NCBI RefSeq assembly: GCF_024300825.1
Contig: NZ_CP101323.1
Location: 186,001-250,000, forward strand
DNA length: 64,000 bases
From: Natronomonas gomsonensis
GTDB taxonomy: Archaea > Halobacteriota > Halobacteria > Halobacteriales > Haloarculaceae
Reading direction: 5' to 3'
This document shows positions 50,639 through 59,777 of this stretch, piece by piece. The notes under the pieces are model-generated. The model saw only the letters and a program-made list of their open reading frames with translations. It did not search any database and was not told the origin of the DNA. Within the stretch, counting starts at the first letter, position 1. Each line of letters starts with the position of its first letter. Made by a program: the position numbers and the translations under genes.

Positions 50639-51088
50639 TCAGTTAGTACGGCTTCCAGAAATTGGCTCGCCAAATGCGACCGTCTGATTCACGGTCGTAA
50701 TTTCGACCTCGACCTGTTCGCCGGGTTGCGTCCCTGGAACGATAACGATGAAGCCACGTTCGACCTTCGCAATGCCGTCGCCTTGGTCTCCAAGCGTATC
50801 GATCGTGACTGAGCGAACCTCGCCTTCCTCAACTGGGGGCTCAGGTGATTGGGTTTCTGATGGAGCCGTTGGCTGTTCGTCGCTCGGGTCGTTGCGAGAG
50901 GAACCATGGCCAGGTTCTGACTGGGAGGTATCTACGGCGGAGGGAAGAAGCGCAACTCGATAGATTTCGTCAGCTGAAAGCGAACTGTTCTCGACGACCT
51001 CTTTCGGGAAGCTTACAACGTACCGATCGCCATCAGCTTCGACCCGCGACTCGATTAACAGCCGAAGGGAATCTGAAATCTGCGTCAT
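50639..51088 (-). CDS. TRAM-domain protein
   Basis: 149 residues. An N-terminal small domain (SLRLLIESRVEADGDRYVVSFPKEVVENSSLSADEIYRVALLP) is of AbrB/SpoVT or similar swapped-hairpin appearance. A Pro/Ser-rich acidic linker follows. The C-terminal TRAM domain is VRSVTIDTLGDQGDGIAKVERGFIVIVPGTQPGEQVEVEITTVNQTVAFGE. TRAM binds RNA, as in TRAM RNA chaperones of archaea. Here the N-terminal domain may bind DNA near the array. It is upstream of parA, in the same direction. Confidence 0.82.
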   Translation of the reverse strand: MTQISDSLRLLIESRVEADGDRYVVSFPKEVVENSSLSADEIYRVALLPSAVDTSQSEPGHGSSRNDPSDEQPTAPSETQSPEPPVEEGEVRSVTIDTLGDQGDGIAKVERGFIVIVPGTQPGEQVEVEITTVNQTVAFGEPISGSRTN

Positions 51089-51316
51089 TACCGCTCTTAC
51101 AATTCCCTTTCACAAAGTGGCCATGGATATGAGCTAGTAGTTACCTCTCCGGTGAATATTTCTAGCATAAACCCTTGGCCGCTATATCGAGAGGAGTCCA
51201 GGCGTTGAGACTAGCCGCCCTACTGCATACGACCCTCAAACCTATTCACCGAGAGTGTTCATCCTCGTTTTATATGTCCAAAGCAGGACTCCCCTTCAGA
51301 AAGCGTATCTCAGGTC

Positions 51317-52597
51317 TCAGAACAGCCCCGAATCCCCTTCCGGTGGGACGTCCCCGAGCACGCCGACACTATCGATGGTGTTAGCAGTGAAGTAGACCGC
51401 TCCGTCGACAAGCACCGGGGGAGTGGTAAACACCACGTCGAACCCGTCGATGTGATAGTACCAGCGTACGTCGCCGGTCTCGCGGTCGAACGCGGCGATC
51501 GTGGGCCATGTCGTTTCCAGTTCGAACTCCTCGTACTGGACCGGAGCGACGATGGTGTCCTCGCCAACGCAGAGCCCCTCTTGACATCCCTGGGCCTCGA
51601 GACGCCACTCTTCGGTACCATCTTCGATAGAGATCGCTGCGAGGCTTTCGAAAGTCAGCCAATAGGCAGTTCCGTCCGCGAGTGCTATGCCGTAGGCTTC
51701 GCGGTTGTAGCTGTCGAGCGTTCGGAGACGCTCTCCGGTGTCGGCGTCGTGGACGGTGAGCGCGCCGTTGGCAGCAACGACGATTCCATCAGCAGTCGGT
51801 CTCGGTCCGAGCACAACATTCTCGACGCTTTGACTCCATACCTTACTGCCGTCCGTGATATCGAGGCGATACAGCTCCGATTCCGAGGCGACGAAAGCGC
51901 CGTCTCCTTGGACTGCAGGAGCGTCGACAATGCGCCCCGCAAGCGGTGTAGACCACTGTTGTTCTCCCGTCGTAGCGTCGAAGGCTGTGAGAGCAGCATC
52001 TTGCCTAGAAACTTCAGGAACCAGCACGAGCGTCTCCGCAGAAACAGCGGTCATCTCGGTGCGGGAAACGGTACCGGATAATGTAGCAGTCCACTCCTGG
52101 TCACCCGACTTGCGGTCGAGCGCGATTACTTGGTCTCCGTACGCGGCAACCAGCAACTCTCCGATGACGGTGGATGTATAGTGGTTTGCCTCCTCGATAC
52201 TGACACTCCAGCGTTCAGAACCGTCCGTCGCGTCGAGTCCGACGATTTTCGGGCCAGGGTTTGGGTCGACGTTGCCGATGTAAACCTCCCCGTCGGCCAC
52301 GACCGGTAGCCAGCGCGTGAATGCGTCCGACGTCCAAGCGAGATTCCCGCGCGGCGGGACGGTTGCCTCCGTTGCCCCTGTGTTCCCTTTGTCCCGCATA
52401 TACTGACGCCACGACCCTGAGGGGGTCGACGGGAGAGAACGATCACGGCTGCCCAGACAGCCGCTGAGACCAACACTAACACCAACAATACTCGCCGTCA
52501 GAAACGTTCTCCGCTTTATATCATCCTTGATTTGTGAGTCCTTACCCTTTTGTGATGAATCACCGAACACGGTTCCACTGATTTTGGAGGGCTTCAT
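51317..52597 (-). CDS. PQQ-like beta-propeller lipoprotein
   Basis: 426 residues from ATG 52597 (MKPSKISGTVFGDSSQKG). The Tat lipoprotein signal is KRRTFLTASIVGVSVGLSGC (Cys near 47). It is followed by PQQ-type beta-propeller repeats, each with a 'W' strand and 'G.....ALD..TG...W' turn (VIALDRKSGDQEWTATL; LTAFDATTGEQQWSTPL; LTVHDADTGERLRTL). It resembles BamB/PQQ-binding-like proteins; no dehydrogenase catalytic residues are seen. Anchored outside the membrane. The 119-codon upstream extension crosses the signal and is non-conserved. Confidence 0.85.
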   Translation of the reverse strand: MKPSKISGTVFGDSSQKGKDSQIKDDIKRRTFLTASIVGVSVGLSGCLGSRDRSLPSTPSGSWRQYMRDKGNTGATEATVPPRGNLAWTSDAFTRWLPVVADGEVYIGNVDPNPGPKIVGLDATDGSERWSVSIEEANHYTSTVIGELLVAAYGDQVIALDRKSGDQEWTATLSGTVSRTEMTAVSAETLVLVPEVSRQDAALTAFDATTGEQQWSTPLAGRIVDAPAVQGDGAFVASESELYRLDITDGSKVWSQSVENVVLGPRPTADGIVVAANGALTVHDADTGERLRTLDSYNREAYGIALADGTAYWLTFESLAAISIEDGTEEWRLEAQGCQEGLCVGEDTIVAPVQYEEFELETTWPTIAAFDRETGDVRWYYHIDGFDVVFTTPPVLVDGAVYFTANTIDSVGVLGDVPPEGDSGLF

Positions 52598-53222
52598 ACC
52601 GATATTTATCGAAACATCAATGTAAGAGCGTATCGGATATCCTTGACAATCATTTTGCGTTCGCGTGTCTGCTGTACTCGATCTGGTGAGCAGTCGATCC
52701 GCTCGTGCAGGTCGAATTGACTGGTGAGTATGAGAACTCAGCGTGATTACAGCCGACAACACGCTGACGCTGTTGAAGAAGGTGGCAGGAATCGGGTAGT
52801 GAGGCACTCTGTCCGGGTTAGCGTGCCGTCTGAGTGGTACGGTGCTGGAGGTCTCGTTAATTTGCCTATATGATTGGGTTGTGACACGAACAGCCGCTTG
52901 GAGAGTCATCTGGAGCAGTTTTCGCTGACCGAATCGGTCGAAGCCACGCACCACAGCCCCGCTAAACCCGTTGTAGTCTCAACTTCCCACAACCTCGGAG
53001 GATGGATTTTGATGTGTGCCTTTAGTTCAAGAATTATTTCAGGGATTTGTGATTTCTGAAAATGTTCCGCAGCTACTAGGGATGAGGAAGCCGACATCAA
53101 CTAAACGGGGGGTTCTGAAAATCACTCTGGTTCTCTGATGCTGGACATGATGTTCTTCATATACAATCTAGCCCGAGATTCGGCTTCAATCCAGACCGAT
53201 TGCACGACTAATCAAGTCCACA
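52598..53222. other. Intergenic, possible degraded sequence
   Basis: No supportable gene. A leftward frame from 52954 runs into the lipoprotein gene and includes LRRHANPDRVPHYPIPATFFNSV, which could be an old transposase or a chance frame. I see no inverted terminal repeats. Confidence 0.3.
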
Positions 53223-53645
53223 TCAGTCCATCGGATGACGAATCAGTTGGCCGTGTTCTACCTTCATACAGCGATCTTGAACGACATCTAACCCGGCTGC
53301 TTCCGCTTCGTGTGCTGCCTTGTCGTTCTGGATCCCCGGTTGCATCCATATCGCTTTCACGTCGTCACGAGAGAGTGCTTCCTCCACAATCCCCGGAACT
53401 TCCTCACTCGGCCGGAAGATCTCGACGATATCAACAGTCTCGGGAACGGTGGCAAGTGAATCAGACGCCTGAGTGCCAAAGATCTCGTCTGCAGTCGGAT
53501 TGACCGGGTGGAGTTCGTACCCGTGCCTCTGGAGATACGCCGGTACGATGTGTGCGGCTTTCTCGTACGAAGTTGATGCCCCCACGACTGCAACCCTGTC
53601 GAGTTCCAGAACTTGACGTAGTTTATCGGAGCTTTCGATTGGCAC
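53223..53645 (-). CDS. CoA-binding-domain protein
   Basis: 140 residues. A YccU-like CoA-binding (Rossmann) fold: RVAVVGASTSYEKAAHIVPAYLQRHGYELHPVNPTADEIFG, then PETVDIVEIFRPSEEVPGIVEEALSRDDVKAIWMQPGIQN and a final helix with QDRCMKVEHGQLI. Such proteins bind CoA and are of unknown role. Divergent from the SDR gene with which it shares the intergenic promoter region. Confidence 0.9.
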   Translation of the reverse strand: MPIESSDKLRQVLELDRVAVVGASTSYEKAAHIVPAYLQRHGYELHPVNPTADEIFGTQASDSLATVPETVDIVEIFRPSEEVPGIVEEALSRDDVKAIWMQPGIQNDKAAHEAEAAGLDVVQDRCMKVEHGQLIRHPMD

Positions 53646-53696
53646 ACACTGTATAGATTGATCTCAAACATCAGTATTCCGCTGGAAACCAGTCCA

Positions 53697-53704
53697 CTTT
53701 ATCG
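53697..53704 (+). promoter_or_regulatory. TATA-like box of the SDR gene
   Basis: CTTTATCG about 29 bases before the ATG at 53729. Confidence 0.4.
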
Positions 53705-53728
53705 CACCCCCTCTCAACATTCGGCCGG

Positions 53729-54442
53729 ATGTCGATACAGTTTGACTTCACCGGTCAGGTGGTTCTCGTTGCGGGGGCTAGTGGCGACCTCGGAACCACG
53801 GTTGTCGAACAGTTCCAGAATGCGGGCGCAACTGTCTGTATGAGTGCCCGTCACCCCCCTGAGGACGGGAACGCTGCTGAACTGCTTGAGAACGATATGG
53901 TTCACTTCTACGGTGCCGACTTCACTGACGAAGCAGCTGTCAAAGAAGCCTACAACTCGATTATCGACGACCACGGTCGACTTGATGCAGTCTGTACGGT
54001 AATCGGCGCTTGGAGAGGTGGAACGCGACTTGACCAGACTGCTGTCGACGAGTTCGACTTCCTAATGAGCGTCAACCTCAAGACGATGTTCTTGGCCGCG
54101 AAGCACGCTGTGCCCCACCTACGCGAATCGAATGGGGATCTGGTGAGTGTCAGTGCCAGGTCCTCCTTGGAGGGTGGTAAAGGAGATGGGCCGTATCGAG
54201 CCGCGAAAGCTGGTGTCCGGCTGTTAACCGAAACGATTGCAGAGGAGAATCTTGGTAGTGTTCGCGCGAACGCAGTCATGCCGAGCATCATTGATACGCC
54301 GGCGAATCGAGACATGCTCCCGGATGCTGATCACGATAGCTGGCCGACACCCGAGGAGATTGCCCGGGAGATTGCGTTCCTCTGTAGTGACGCTTCGAGC
54401 GCTACAAGCGGAGCTGCGGTGCCCGTGTACGGAGAAATCTGA
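53729..54442 (+). CDS. Short-chain dehydrogenase/reductase
   Basis: 237 residues. The NAD(P) loop is VAGASGDLGTTV (glycine-rich, residues ~13-24), the active site YRAAKAG carries YxxxK, preceded by VSVSARSSLEGGKGDG for the Ser. VRANAVMPSIIDTPANRDMLPDADHD is the substrate loop, and FLCSDASSATSGAAVPVYGE the C-terminal signature. Probably reduces a ketone or aldehyde. Opposite the CoA-binding gene. Confidence 0.92.
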   Translation: MSIQFDFTGQVVLVAGASGDLGTTVVEQFQNAGATVCMSARHPPEDGNAAELLENDMVHFYGADFTDEAAVKEAYNSIIDDHGRLDAVCTVIGAWRGGTRLDQTAVDEFDFLMSVNLKTMFLAAKHAVPHLRESNGDLVSVSARSSLEGGKGDGPYRAAKAGVRLLTETIAEENLGSVRANAVMPSIIDTPANRDMLPDADHDSWPTPEEIAREIAFLCSDASSATSGAAVPVYGEI

Positions 54443-54462
54443 CAGCCTTCGAGTACGTCAGT

Positions 54463-55125
54463 TCAAGAGAGTCGTTCGATGAAGGTGTTTATCGTCTGAA
54501 TCTCGTCGTCGTTAATCGCGTGTCCCAGCCCATCGTAGAGTTTGCTGGTCACGTCGCCACCGAGTCGTTCGAACAACTCTGCAGAGTCGTTAACCTGCTC
54601 AGCGGCGACGTATGGATCGTCAGAACTGCAGCCGAGAAATACTGGGGTTCCGTTGATGGACCCCTCGTACTCCTCTCTCGTTTCTTCCCCGAGTAGACTT
54701 CCCGACAACACTACGAGACCCCCGTACTGACGGGGATTTCGGGCGACGAACTCACTCGCGAGACACCCGCCTTGTGAAAACCCGAGAAGAAGCGTCTGTT
54801 CGGGTGAGATTCCGGTATCAGCAGCAACGTCGATTGCTCTCGCCACGTGATCGAGTGCCGAGGAGAACCACGGTTCATTGTCTTCGAGTGGTGCATACCC
54901 GGAGCGGGGATACCAAGAATTGTGAGCCGCTTGCGGGGCGAGATACATCACGCCGTGCTGTAGAAACTCGTCGATGAGCGCGAGAATGCTCTGGGCAGTC
55001 GAACCGCGTCCGTGCAGCATCACGACGGCGTTCTCCGCTACCTTCGGCGGTGCTCCCGCTGTCTCGATGGGCTGTCCACGGTGTGGGTCCTCTCTTGATC
55101 CGGCAGAATTAGCGTTCCGTCCCAT
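54463..55125 (-). CDS. MhqD-like alpha/beta hydrolase (carboxylesterase type)
   Basis: 220 residues from ATG 55125. GFSQGGCLAS (GxSxG nucleophile), SSDDPYVAAEQV (Asp) and GLGHAINDDEI (His) give the catalytic triad of the phospholipase/carboxylesterase family; MLHGRGSTAQSILAL holds the oxyanion loop. In Bacillus the similar MhqD works with MhqO in quinone resistance. It overlaps the dioxygenase stop by one base, so the pair is one operon with dioxygenase first. Confidence 0.88.
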   Translation of the reverse strand: MGRNANSAGSREDPHRGQPIETAGAPPKVAENAVVMLHGRGSTAQSILALIDEFLQHGVMYLAPQAAHNSWYPRSGYAPLEDNEPWFSSALDHVARAIDVAADTGISPEQTLLLGFSQGGCLASEFVARNPRQYGGLVVLSGSLLGEETREEYEGSINGTPVFLGCSSDDPYVAAEQVNDSAELFERLGGDVTSKLYDGLGHAINDDEIQTINTFIERLS

Positions 55126-56069
55126 TAGTTTGTCCCTGCCCCAGAAGAGGGATCGAGCGGCCGCAGTTGCCCCTCGATCATCTCGCGGTCTTCTTCGAGC
55201 CACGGCGGGAGAAATAGCGATTGTCCGAATGAGTCGAGGTGGCCCTCACCTGCGAGTCCCGGCTCTTCCGTAGCGAGTTCGAACAGGATCCCGCCGGGTT
55301 CGCGCACGTACAGCGAGTGGAAGAAGTGACGATCCTTCACTCGTGACACATCGTACCCACGCTCGCGGAAGAGGTCGTGCCACTCGTAGAGTTGGTCTTT
55401 CTCAGGGATCCGCACGGCAACGTGATGGATGGATCCAGCACCCTCCCGTCCAAACTCGGCGTCCCGGTCGAGGAGATCGACGACGGTCGCACGGTCTCCC
55501 TGTGCCTGATACCGAACCCGGTCGCCGGCTTGATCGCGGAGTTCGAATCCCAGTGTCTCCAGGACGCTCGCAGTGACGAAGACGCTCGTCGACAGTAGCG
55601 TTACGCCGTGGATGCCGCGAATCGCGTGCTGAGTCGGAACCGAACCGTCAACCCACGGCTCTACGTCCGACTCGCCGGTGACGAGTTCGAGTTGCGTGCC
55701 GTCCGGGTCGGAAAACCGAAGGATCGTCTCGTCAAACCGGTCGCGTGGTCCCTCGACCGTGACGTCGTGGTCGGCTAGTCGGTCCTGCCAGTATGACACC
55801 GAGTTCGACGGGATGGTCAGCGTAGCGGTGCTGATTTGTGGCTTCCCGGGGCGACCAGCCTCTTCGGCGGGATACGGAAAGAACGTCAGGGCGGTGCCCG
55901 GTGAGCCAGTTTCGTCACCGTAGAAGAGGTGGCGTGTGAACTTCTCGTTGAAGTTCACCGTTTGCTTGACGAGTCGAAGACCGAGCACGTCGCTGTAGAA
56001 GTCGACGTTCTCCTGGGCGTCGCGAACGATGCCTGTGATGTGGTGGATTCCGGGTGTATCGGTGAGCAT
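55125..56069 (-). CDS. MhqO-like ring-cleaving dioxygenase (VOC fold)
   Basis: 314 residues. Two VOC domains: GIHHITGIVRDAQENVDFYSDVLGLRLVKQTVNF at the N-terminus with a His ligand, and VTLLSTSVFVTASVLETLGFELRDQ at ~165. SIHHVAVRIPEKDQLYEW supplies a second metal His and FFHSLYVREPGGILFELATEEPG the Glu. The metal set is that of extradiol-type VOC enzymes, and quinone-detoxifying MhqO shows the same plan. Co-transcribed with the MhqD-like hydrolase. Confidence 0.92.
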   Translation of the reverse strand: MLTDTPGIHHITGIVRDAQENVDFYSDVLGLRLVKQTVNFNEKFTRHLFYGDETGSPGTALTFFPYPAEEAGRPGKPQISTATLTIPSNSVSYWQDRLADHDVTVEGPRDRFDETILRFSDPDGTQLELVTGESDVEPWVDGSVPTQHAIRGIHGVTLLSTSVFVTASVLETLGFELRDQAGDRVRYQAQGDRATVVDLLDRDAEFGREGAGSIHHVAVRIPEKDQLYEWHDLFRERGYDVSRVKDRHFFHSLYVREPGGILFELATEEPGLAGEGHLDSFGQSLFLPPWLEEDREMIEGQLRPLDPSSGAGTN

Positions 56070-56131
56070 GTGAATGGGATGTCGAAGAGATGTCGTGAAG
56101 CTACGCTCCGTGTTTCTGGTGTCGGTCGGGC

Positions 56132-56767
56132 TTAGTCGAATCCGCCAGCACCAGACTGCGCGTTGGGGAGTTTCTTCCGTTCGATGGGTAGGTCGAGTAC
56201 GATGAGTGCGGCTTCGAGATGTTCCGCTTTGGCGTACTCGGCACCGTCTTGGAGTCGTTTTTCCTGTGCGAGGGCCAGCACTTCGCCGCGCCGATCGTCG
56301 GGAATCTCGAATTTGTCGGTCGCAAGTTCGATGACGAGGCCGTTGTGATCGCTCGTATACAGCGAGTGGAAGATCCCACGGTCGAACTCGTTGTAGTGAT
56401 GACCGTGTTCTTCGAGTCCGGCACGGATCTCTTCCAGTCTTTCGGGCTCGTACCTGAACGCGATATGGTGGACACCGCCAATCGGTGTTCGCAGACGGTC
56501 CGTGTTCGTCTTCCGCCTCTCTTCGACGAAGAACGTGAGAATGCGTCCGTCACCCGTATCGAAGAACAGGTGAGTAACGTTCGGCGCGTCGAGATTGGGC
56601 TGTTTGAGGACGAGGGACATTCCGAGCACGTCCCGGTAGAACGCAACGGTGTCCTCGACGTTGCTCCCTATGATCGAGACGTGATCCATCCCGGTTACGT
56701 GGAATGCACTCTCCGGTGGAGTATCGGTCACGGGCGGGTCGGTGGGTGGCGATTGAGAGTTAGCCAT
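56132..56767 (-). CDS. VOC-family metalloprotein (glyoxalase/dioxygenase type)
   Basis: 211 residues from ATG 56767 (MANSQSPPTDPP). A VOC pair: GMDHVSIIGSNVEDTVAFYRDVLGMSLVLKQPN, GVHHIAFRYEPERLEEI, GIFHSLYTSDHNGLVIELATDKFEI. His and Glu ligands are in positions matching the partner MhqO-like protein, so it is probably a related dioxygenase. Its own promoter carries the 43-base box at 56806. Confidence 0.88.
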   Translation of the reverse strand: MANSQSPPTDPPVTDTPPESAFHVTGMDHVSIIGSNVEDTVAFYRDVLGMSLVLKQPNLDAPNVTHLFFDTGDGRILTFFVEERRKTNTDRLRTPIGGVHHIAFRYEPERLEEIRAGLEEHGHHYNEFDRGIFHSLYTSDHNGLVIELATDKFEIPDDRRGEVLALAQEKRLQDGAEYAKAEHLEAALIVLDLPIERKKLPNAQSGAGGFD

Positions 56768-56805
56768 GGTTCGTTGTGTGATTAGATTTGTTTTCGAACC
56801 ACTGT

Positions 56806-56848
56806 AAGTGCTCTCGGACAGAAACAACACCTGGTGACAACGATGCCA
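56806..56848 (-). promoter_or_regulatory. Shared stress-cluster box, copy a
   Basis: A 43-base sequence ending GGTGACAACGATGCCA upstream of the VOC gene (39 bases before its start). Almost identical sequences lie at 60803-60845 and, with more changes, 58079-58119. On the plus strand it ends in an ATG with a short frame (MPVPTGFRRCGRSRSTY) that resembles the start of the HxlR gene at 58115. Confidence 0.65.
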
Positions 56849-56878
56849 GTACCGACCGGATTCAGAAGATGTGGGCGT

Positions 56879-58039
56879 TCACGTTCCACGTACTGAGTGT
56901 CGATACTCGGAGTACAGCGTCTCATAAGCGGCGAGTGCAACGAACAGAACCATGACTCCGGCCAAGGCAGTAAGTGAAGACACTTCCAGTACCACAGGGA
57001 TGATTGCACAGGCGAAGATTGCAACGACCAGACGTGGTCTGCTGATGCTGCCAACATCGCGCAACCGAGCGGCCACGTCACCGAATAGATAGAGTGCACC
57101 GCCACCACATAATGCGACTGCAGGAATCGTTTCGAGTGGGACCTGTGGATGGGCAACTGTCTTTTTGAGGCCGAACGCGACAAATATGACACCCGTCACG
57201 ATCGGGAAGTGCAAATAGCTGTAGGTATCCCGGGCCATTCTGGCACGCTCGTGACGATCTGCTGTGACGAGATTCTCTTCCATCCCTAGTGTGACGTAAT
57301 CGAAGTACAGCCACGCGAGCCCGGCGGCAAGTATGATTCCGAGGAACGCAGCAACAATCGATTCTGGGGGAAGTTCGAGGACGTCGTTCCCAAGCCCGAG
57401 GCCCATTGCCAACACTGACTCGCCGAGTGCGATAATGACGATATCTCGATGTCGATCGACGAAATGCTCGGGGCGGATCTGGAACCCAGCAACACCACGG
57501 ACGTACGCGACTCCATAATCGATCGCGAGCGCGACGACCCAGACCGCAGCTTGTAGCGGGCCAGCAAGAAAGCTGGCCACCACAAGTAACAATGGTCCAC
57601 CCAAAAAGCCCGGGGCGAGTCGGAGGATAGCATCTCGCGTTTCGGGTGTCGTCGCAGTCGCATACAGTGCGACGTGCAACACTCGAACGACGAAATATGC
57701 GACTGCAAAGAGCAGCGCACCCTCCTGGAAGGCGGTCGGAACTGCAAGGGCGACAATAAACATCCCAGCAGTTGCGGCAAAGATCACTATCCGTTCAGCG
57801 ACGCTCTCTTCAGTCGATAGCGCATCCGTCAGCCACGTGTAGGTGACCCATCCCCACCACAGTACTGCAAGGAGGGCTATAGCGCGGCCCACGCGCATCC
57901 AAGTGATGTCCGCCGCTAGAAATGTTGTAACCTGTACGAACGCAAATACGAACACGAGGTCGAAAAACAGTTCGACAGGACTAACGGAATCCGCTGCATC
58001 ACTCCCGTCTTTACTTTCTGTTGGCAGCACCTTCGCCAT
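56879..58039 (-). CDS. LtrA-family membrane protein, copy 1
   Basis: 386 residues, about ten membrane helices. The LtrA signature is VSPVELFFDLVFVFAFVQVTTFLA near residue 20, then WWGWVTYTWLTDALSTEES, FVDRHRDIVIIALGESVLAMGLG and DTYSYLHFPIVTGVIFVAFGLKKTVAH. LtrA ('low temperature requirement A') proteins are of unknown biochemical role. It is paralogous to copy 2 just across the HxlR gene and divergent from it. Confidence 0.9.
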   Translation of the reverse strand: MAKVLPTESKDGSDAADSVSPVELFFDLVFVFAFVQVTTFLAADITWMRVGRAIALLAVLWWGWVTYTWLTDALSTEESVAERIVIFAATAGMFIVALAVPTAFQEGALLFAVAYFVVRVLHVALYATATTPETRDAILRLAPGFLGGPLLLVVASFLAGPLQAAVWVVALAIDYGVAYVRGVAGFQIRPEHFVDRHRDIVIIALGESVLAMGLGLGNDVLELPPESIVAAFLGIILAAGLAWLYFDYVTLGMEENLVTADRHERARMARDTYSYLHFPIVTGVIFVAFGLKKTVAHPQVPLETIPAVALCGGGALYLFGDVAARLRDVGSISRPRLVVAIFACAIIPVVLEVSSLTALAGVMVLFVALAAYETLYSEYRHSVRGT

Positions 58040-58078
58040 CGTTTCGTTGTACTACTGGATCCCAACCGAATCAATATA

Positions 58079-58119
58079 AACTGCCGCGGACAACGACACT
58101 ACTAGGTGACAACCATGCC
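58079..58119 (+). promoter_or_regulatory. Shared stress-cluster box, copy b
   Basis: A more diverged copy of the box, between LtrA copy 1 (leftward) and HxlR (rightward). Its end, GGTGACAACCATGCCA, contains the HxlR start codon. Confidence 0.55.
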
Positions 58120-58477
58120 AGCACCTCGGTCAGATTCAGAGGGCAATCTCGCTGAAGACGAACGTAACGTAATCGATTCGCTAAGTGAACTCGGCTCTGA
58201 GTGGAGACTGGTCGTACTCTACGACCTCCATAAGGGTGAGAAACGATTCAACGAGCTTAAACGCTCGACCGATGCGTCGGGCCGAACCCTCTCTCGAGTC
58301 CTCGACGACCTTCGAGAGATGGGGTACGTTAATCGCCGTCTGGAAGAGGACACTCCCGTGGCCGCATTCTATAGTCTCACCACGAAAGGCGAATCCCTCT
58401 GCCCCGTATTCAACGAAATAGAGGAGTGGACCAAAGAGTGGACCGACGAATCAGCGTCCGGGTCTGACCCCACATAA
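58115..58477 (+). CDS. HxlR-family transcriptional regulator
   Basis: 120 residues from ATG 58115 (MPAPRSDSEGNLAED). Helix-turn-helix: LGSEWRLVVLYDLHKGEKRFNELKRSTDASGRTLSRVLDDLREMGYVNRR, wing VAAFYSLTTKGESLCPVFNEI. It lacks the N-terminal redox Cys seen in the HxlR at 29.2 kb; its only Cys is near residue 100. Divergent from LtrA copy 1 and upstream of LtrA copy 2. Likely regulator of the box-bearing genes here (inference). Confidence 0.9.
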   Translation: MPAPRSDSEGNLAEDERNVIDSLSELGSEWRLVVLYDLHKGEKRFNELKRSTDASGRTLSRVLDDLREMGYVNRRLEEDTPVAAFYSLTTKGESLCPVFNEIEEWTKEWTDESASGSDPT

Positions 58478-58557
58478 ACATCGTCCAGCCGGTTAGGTTC
58501 CCAAGAGCGCATCGATTCCCGAGTTTTGAAGCACTACTGTCGGAAACGACACTGTAG

Positions 58558-59730
58558 ATGAAGTCAGCTCCCTCGCGGTTGGCGAGCCTCGAAGACATCG
58601 GTGGAGACGAGGAGGAGGAGGAGGTTACGCCGCTTGAGTTGTTCTTCGATCTCGTCTTCGTCTTCGCGATGACGCAGGTGAGTAGTTTTCTCGCCAACCA
58701 TCTCACGTGGATCGGCGTCGTTCGTGGTGTCGGCTTGCTCGCCGTATTGTGGTGGGCGTGGGTCACTTACTCCTGGTTGACAAACGCCATTCCCGCAGAG
58801 GAGGCACTCCCGGCACGAATCGTGCTTCTCGCGGCGATGGCGGCCATGCTTATCGTCGCACTCGCCGTTCCCGACGCTTTCGGTGACGATGGAGTGCTCT
58901 TCGGCCTCGCGTACTTCGTCGTCCGGATGTTACACGTCCTCCTGTACGCGCTTGCGACCGACCCAGAGACACGGGATGCGATTTTGCGGCTCGCTCCAGG
59001 ATTTTTACTTGGACCGATACTCCTCGTCCCGGCAGGGTTTCTCGATGGATCCATGCAAGCATTGCTGTGGGTCCTCGCGCTCGCAGTCGACTACGGCGTC
59101 CCGTTGGTCCGAGGTGTGTCCGGTTTCTCCATCCAGGCGAGCCACTTCGTCGAACGCTACCGCCTGATTCTCATCATCGCACTCGGCGAGTCCATCGTAG
59201 CAATCGGCGTCGGCGTCAACGCCGGTGGTCTCGCGCTCACTCCGAACGTTATCGTCGCCGCTCTCTCCGGTATCCTGCTCGTATTCGCTCTCTGGTGGCT
59301 CTACTTCGACTACGTCGTGCTCGCTGCCGAGCGGCGACTCGTTTCGGCGACCGATTCGGAGCGAGCGGTCCTGGCACGGGACTCCTACAGTTATCTCCAC
59401 CTCCCGATGGTCGCTGGGATAATCTTTACCGCGCTCGGGATAGAGCAGACGCTCGCACACGTCGGAGAACCGCTCGGGACCATTCCAGCCGTGGCGCTCG
59501 GTGGCGGCGGGGCACTGTACTTGATCGGACACAACCTCTTTCGACTCCGCGATACCGGAACGATCAGCGTTCCTCGATTCGTCGTTGCAGCCGGTGCCTG
59601 TCTGACAATTCCGCTCTCGATGCGTGTCTCCGCGCTCACGTCGCTGTTTTCGCTGATGGTTCTGTTTGTCGGTCTCTCCGGCTTCGAGACGGCCCGGTCT
59701 GAATTTCGCCAATCGGTTCGAGGGAGCTGA
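58558..59730 (+). CDS. LtrA-family membrane protein, copy 2
   Basis: 390 residues. Same plan as copy 1 (VTPLELFFDLVFVFAMTQVSSFLA; FVERYRLILIIALGESIVAIGVG; DSYSYLHLPMVAGIIFTALGIEQTLAH), roughly half identical by eye. An acidic N-terminal tail (DEEEEE) is longer. The promoter contains GTCGGAAACGACACTGTAG, loosely like the shared box. Tandem LtrA genes across a regulator suggest local duplication. Confidence 0.9.
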   Translation: MKSAPSRLASLEDIGGDEEEEEVTPLELFFDLVFVFAMTQVSSFLANHLTWIGVVRGVGLLAVLWWAWVTYSWLTNAIPAEEALPARIVLLAAMAAMLIVALAVPDAFGDDGVLFGLAYFVVRMLHVLLYALATDPETRDAILRLAPGFLLGPILLVPAGFLDGSMQALLWVLALAVDYGVPLVRGVSGFSIQASHFVERYRLILIIALGESIVAIGVGVNAGGLALTPNVIVAALSGILLVFALWWLYFDYVVLAAERRLVSATDSERAVLARDSYSYLHLPMVAGIIFTALGIEQTLAHVGEPLGTIPAVALGGGGALYLIGHNLFRLRDTGTISVPRFVVAAGACLTIPLSMRVSALTSLFSLMVLFVGLSGFETARSEFRQSVRGS

Positions 59731-59777
59731 ATCGACGACGCGAAAACACTTACCGACCGCCGTCCGATGGAATCGGT

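Noticed and set aside
52598-52954. 119-residue N-terminal extension of the PQQ-like lipoprotein
   Set aside because: A Tat signal with lipobox begins after 52597; an extension would bury it. It reads like degraded DNA.
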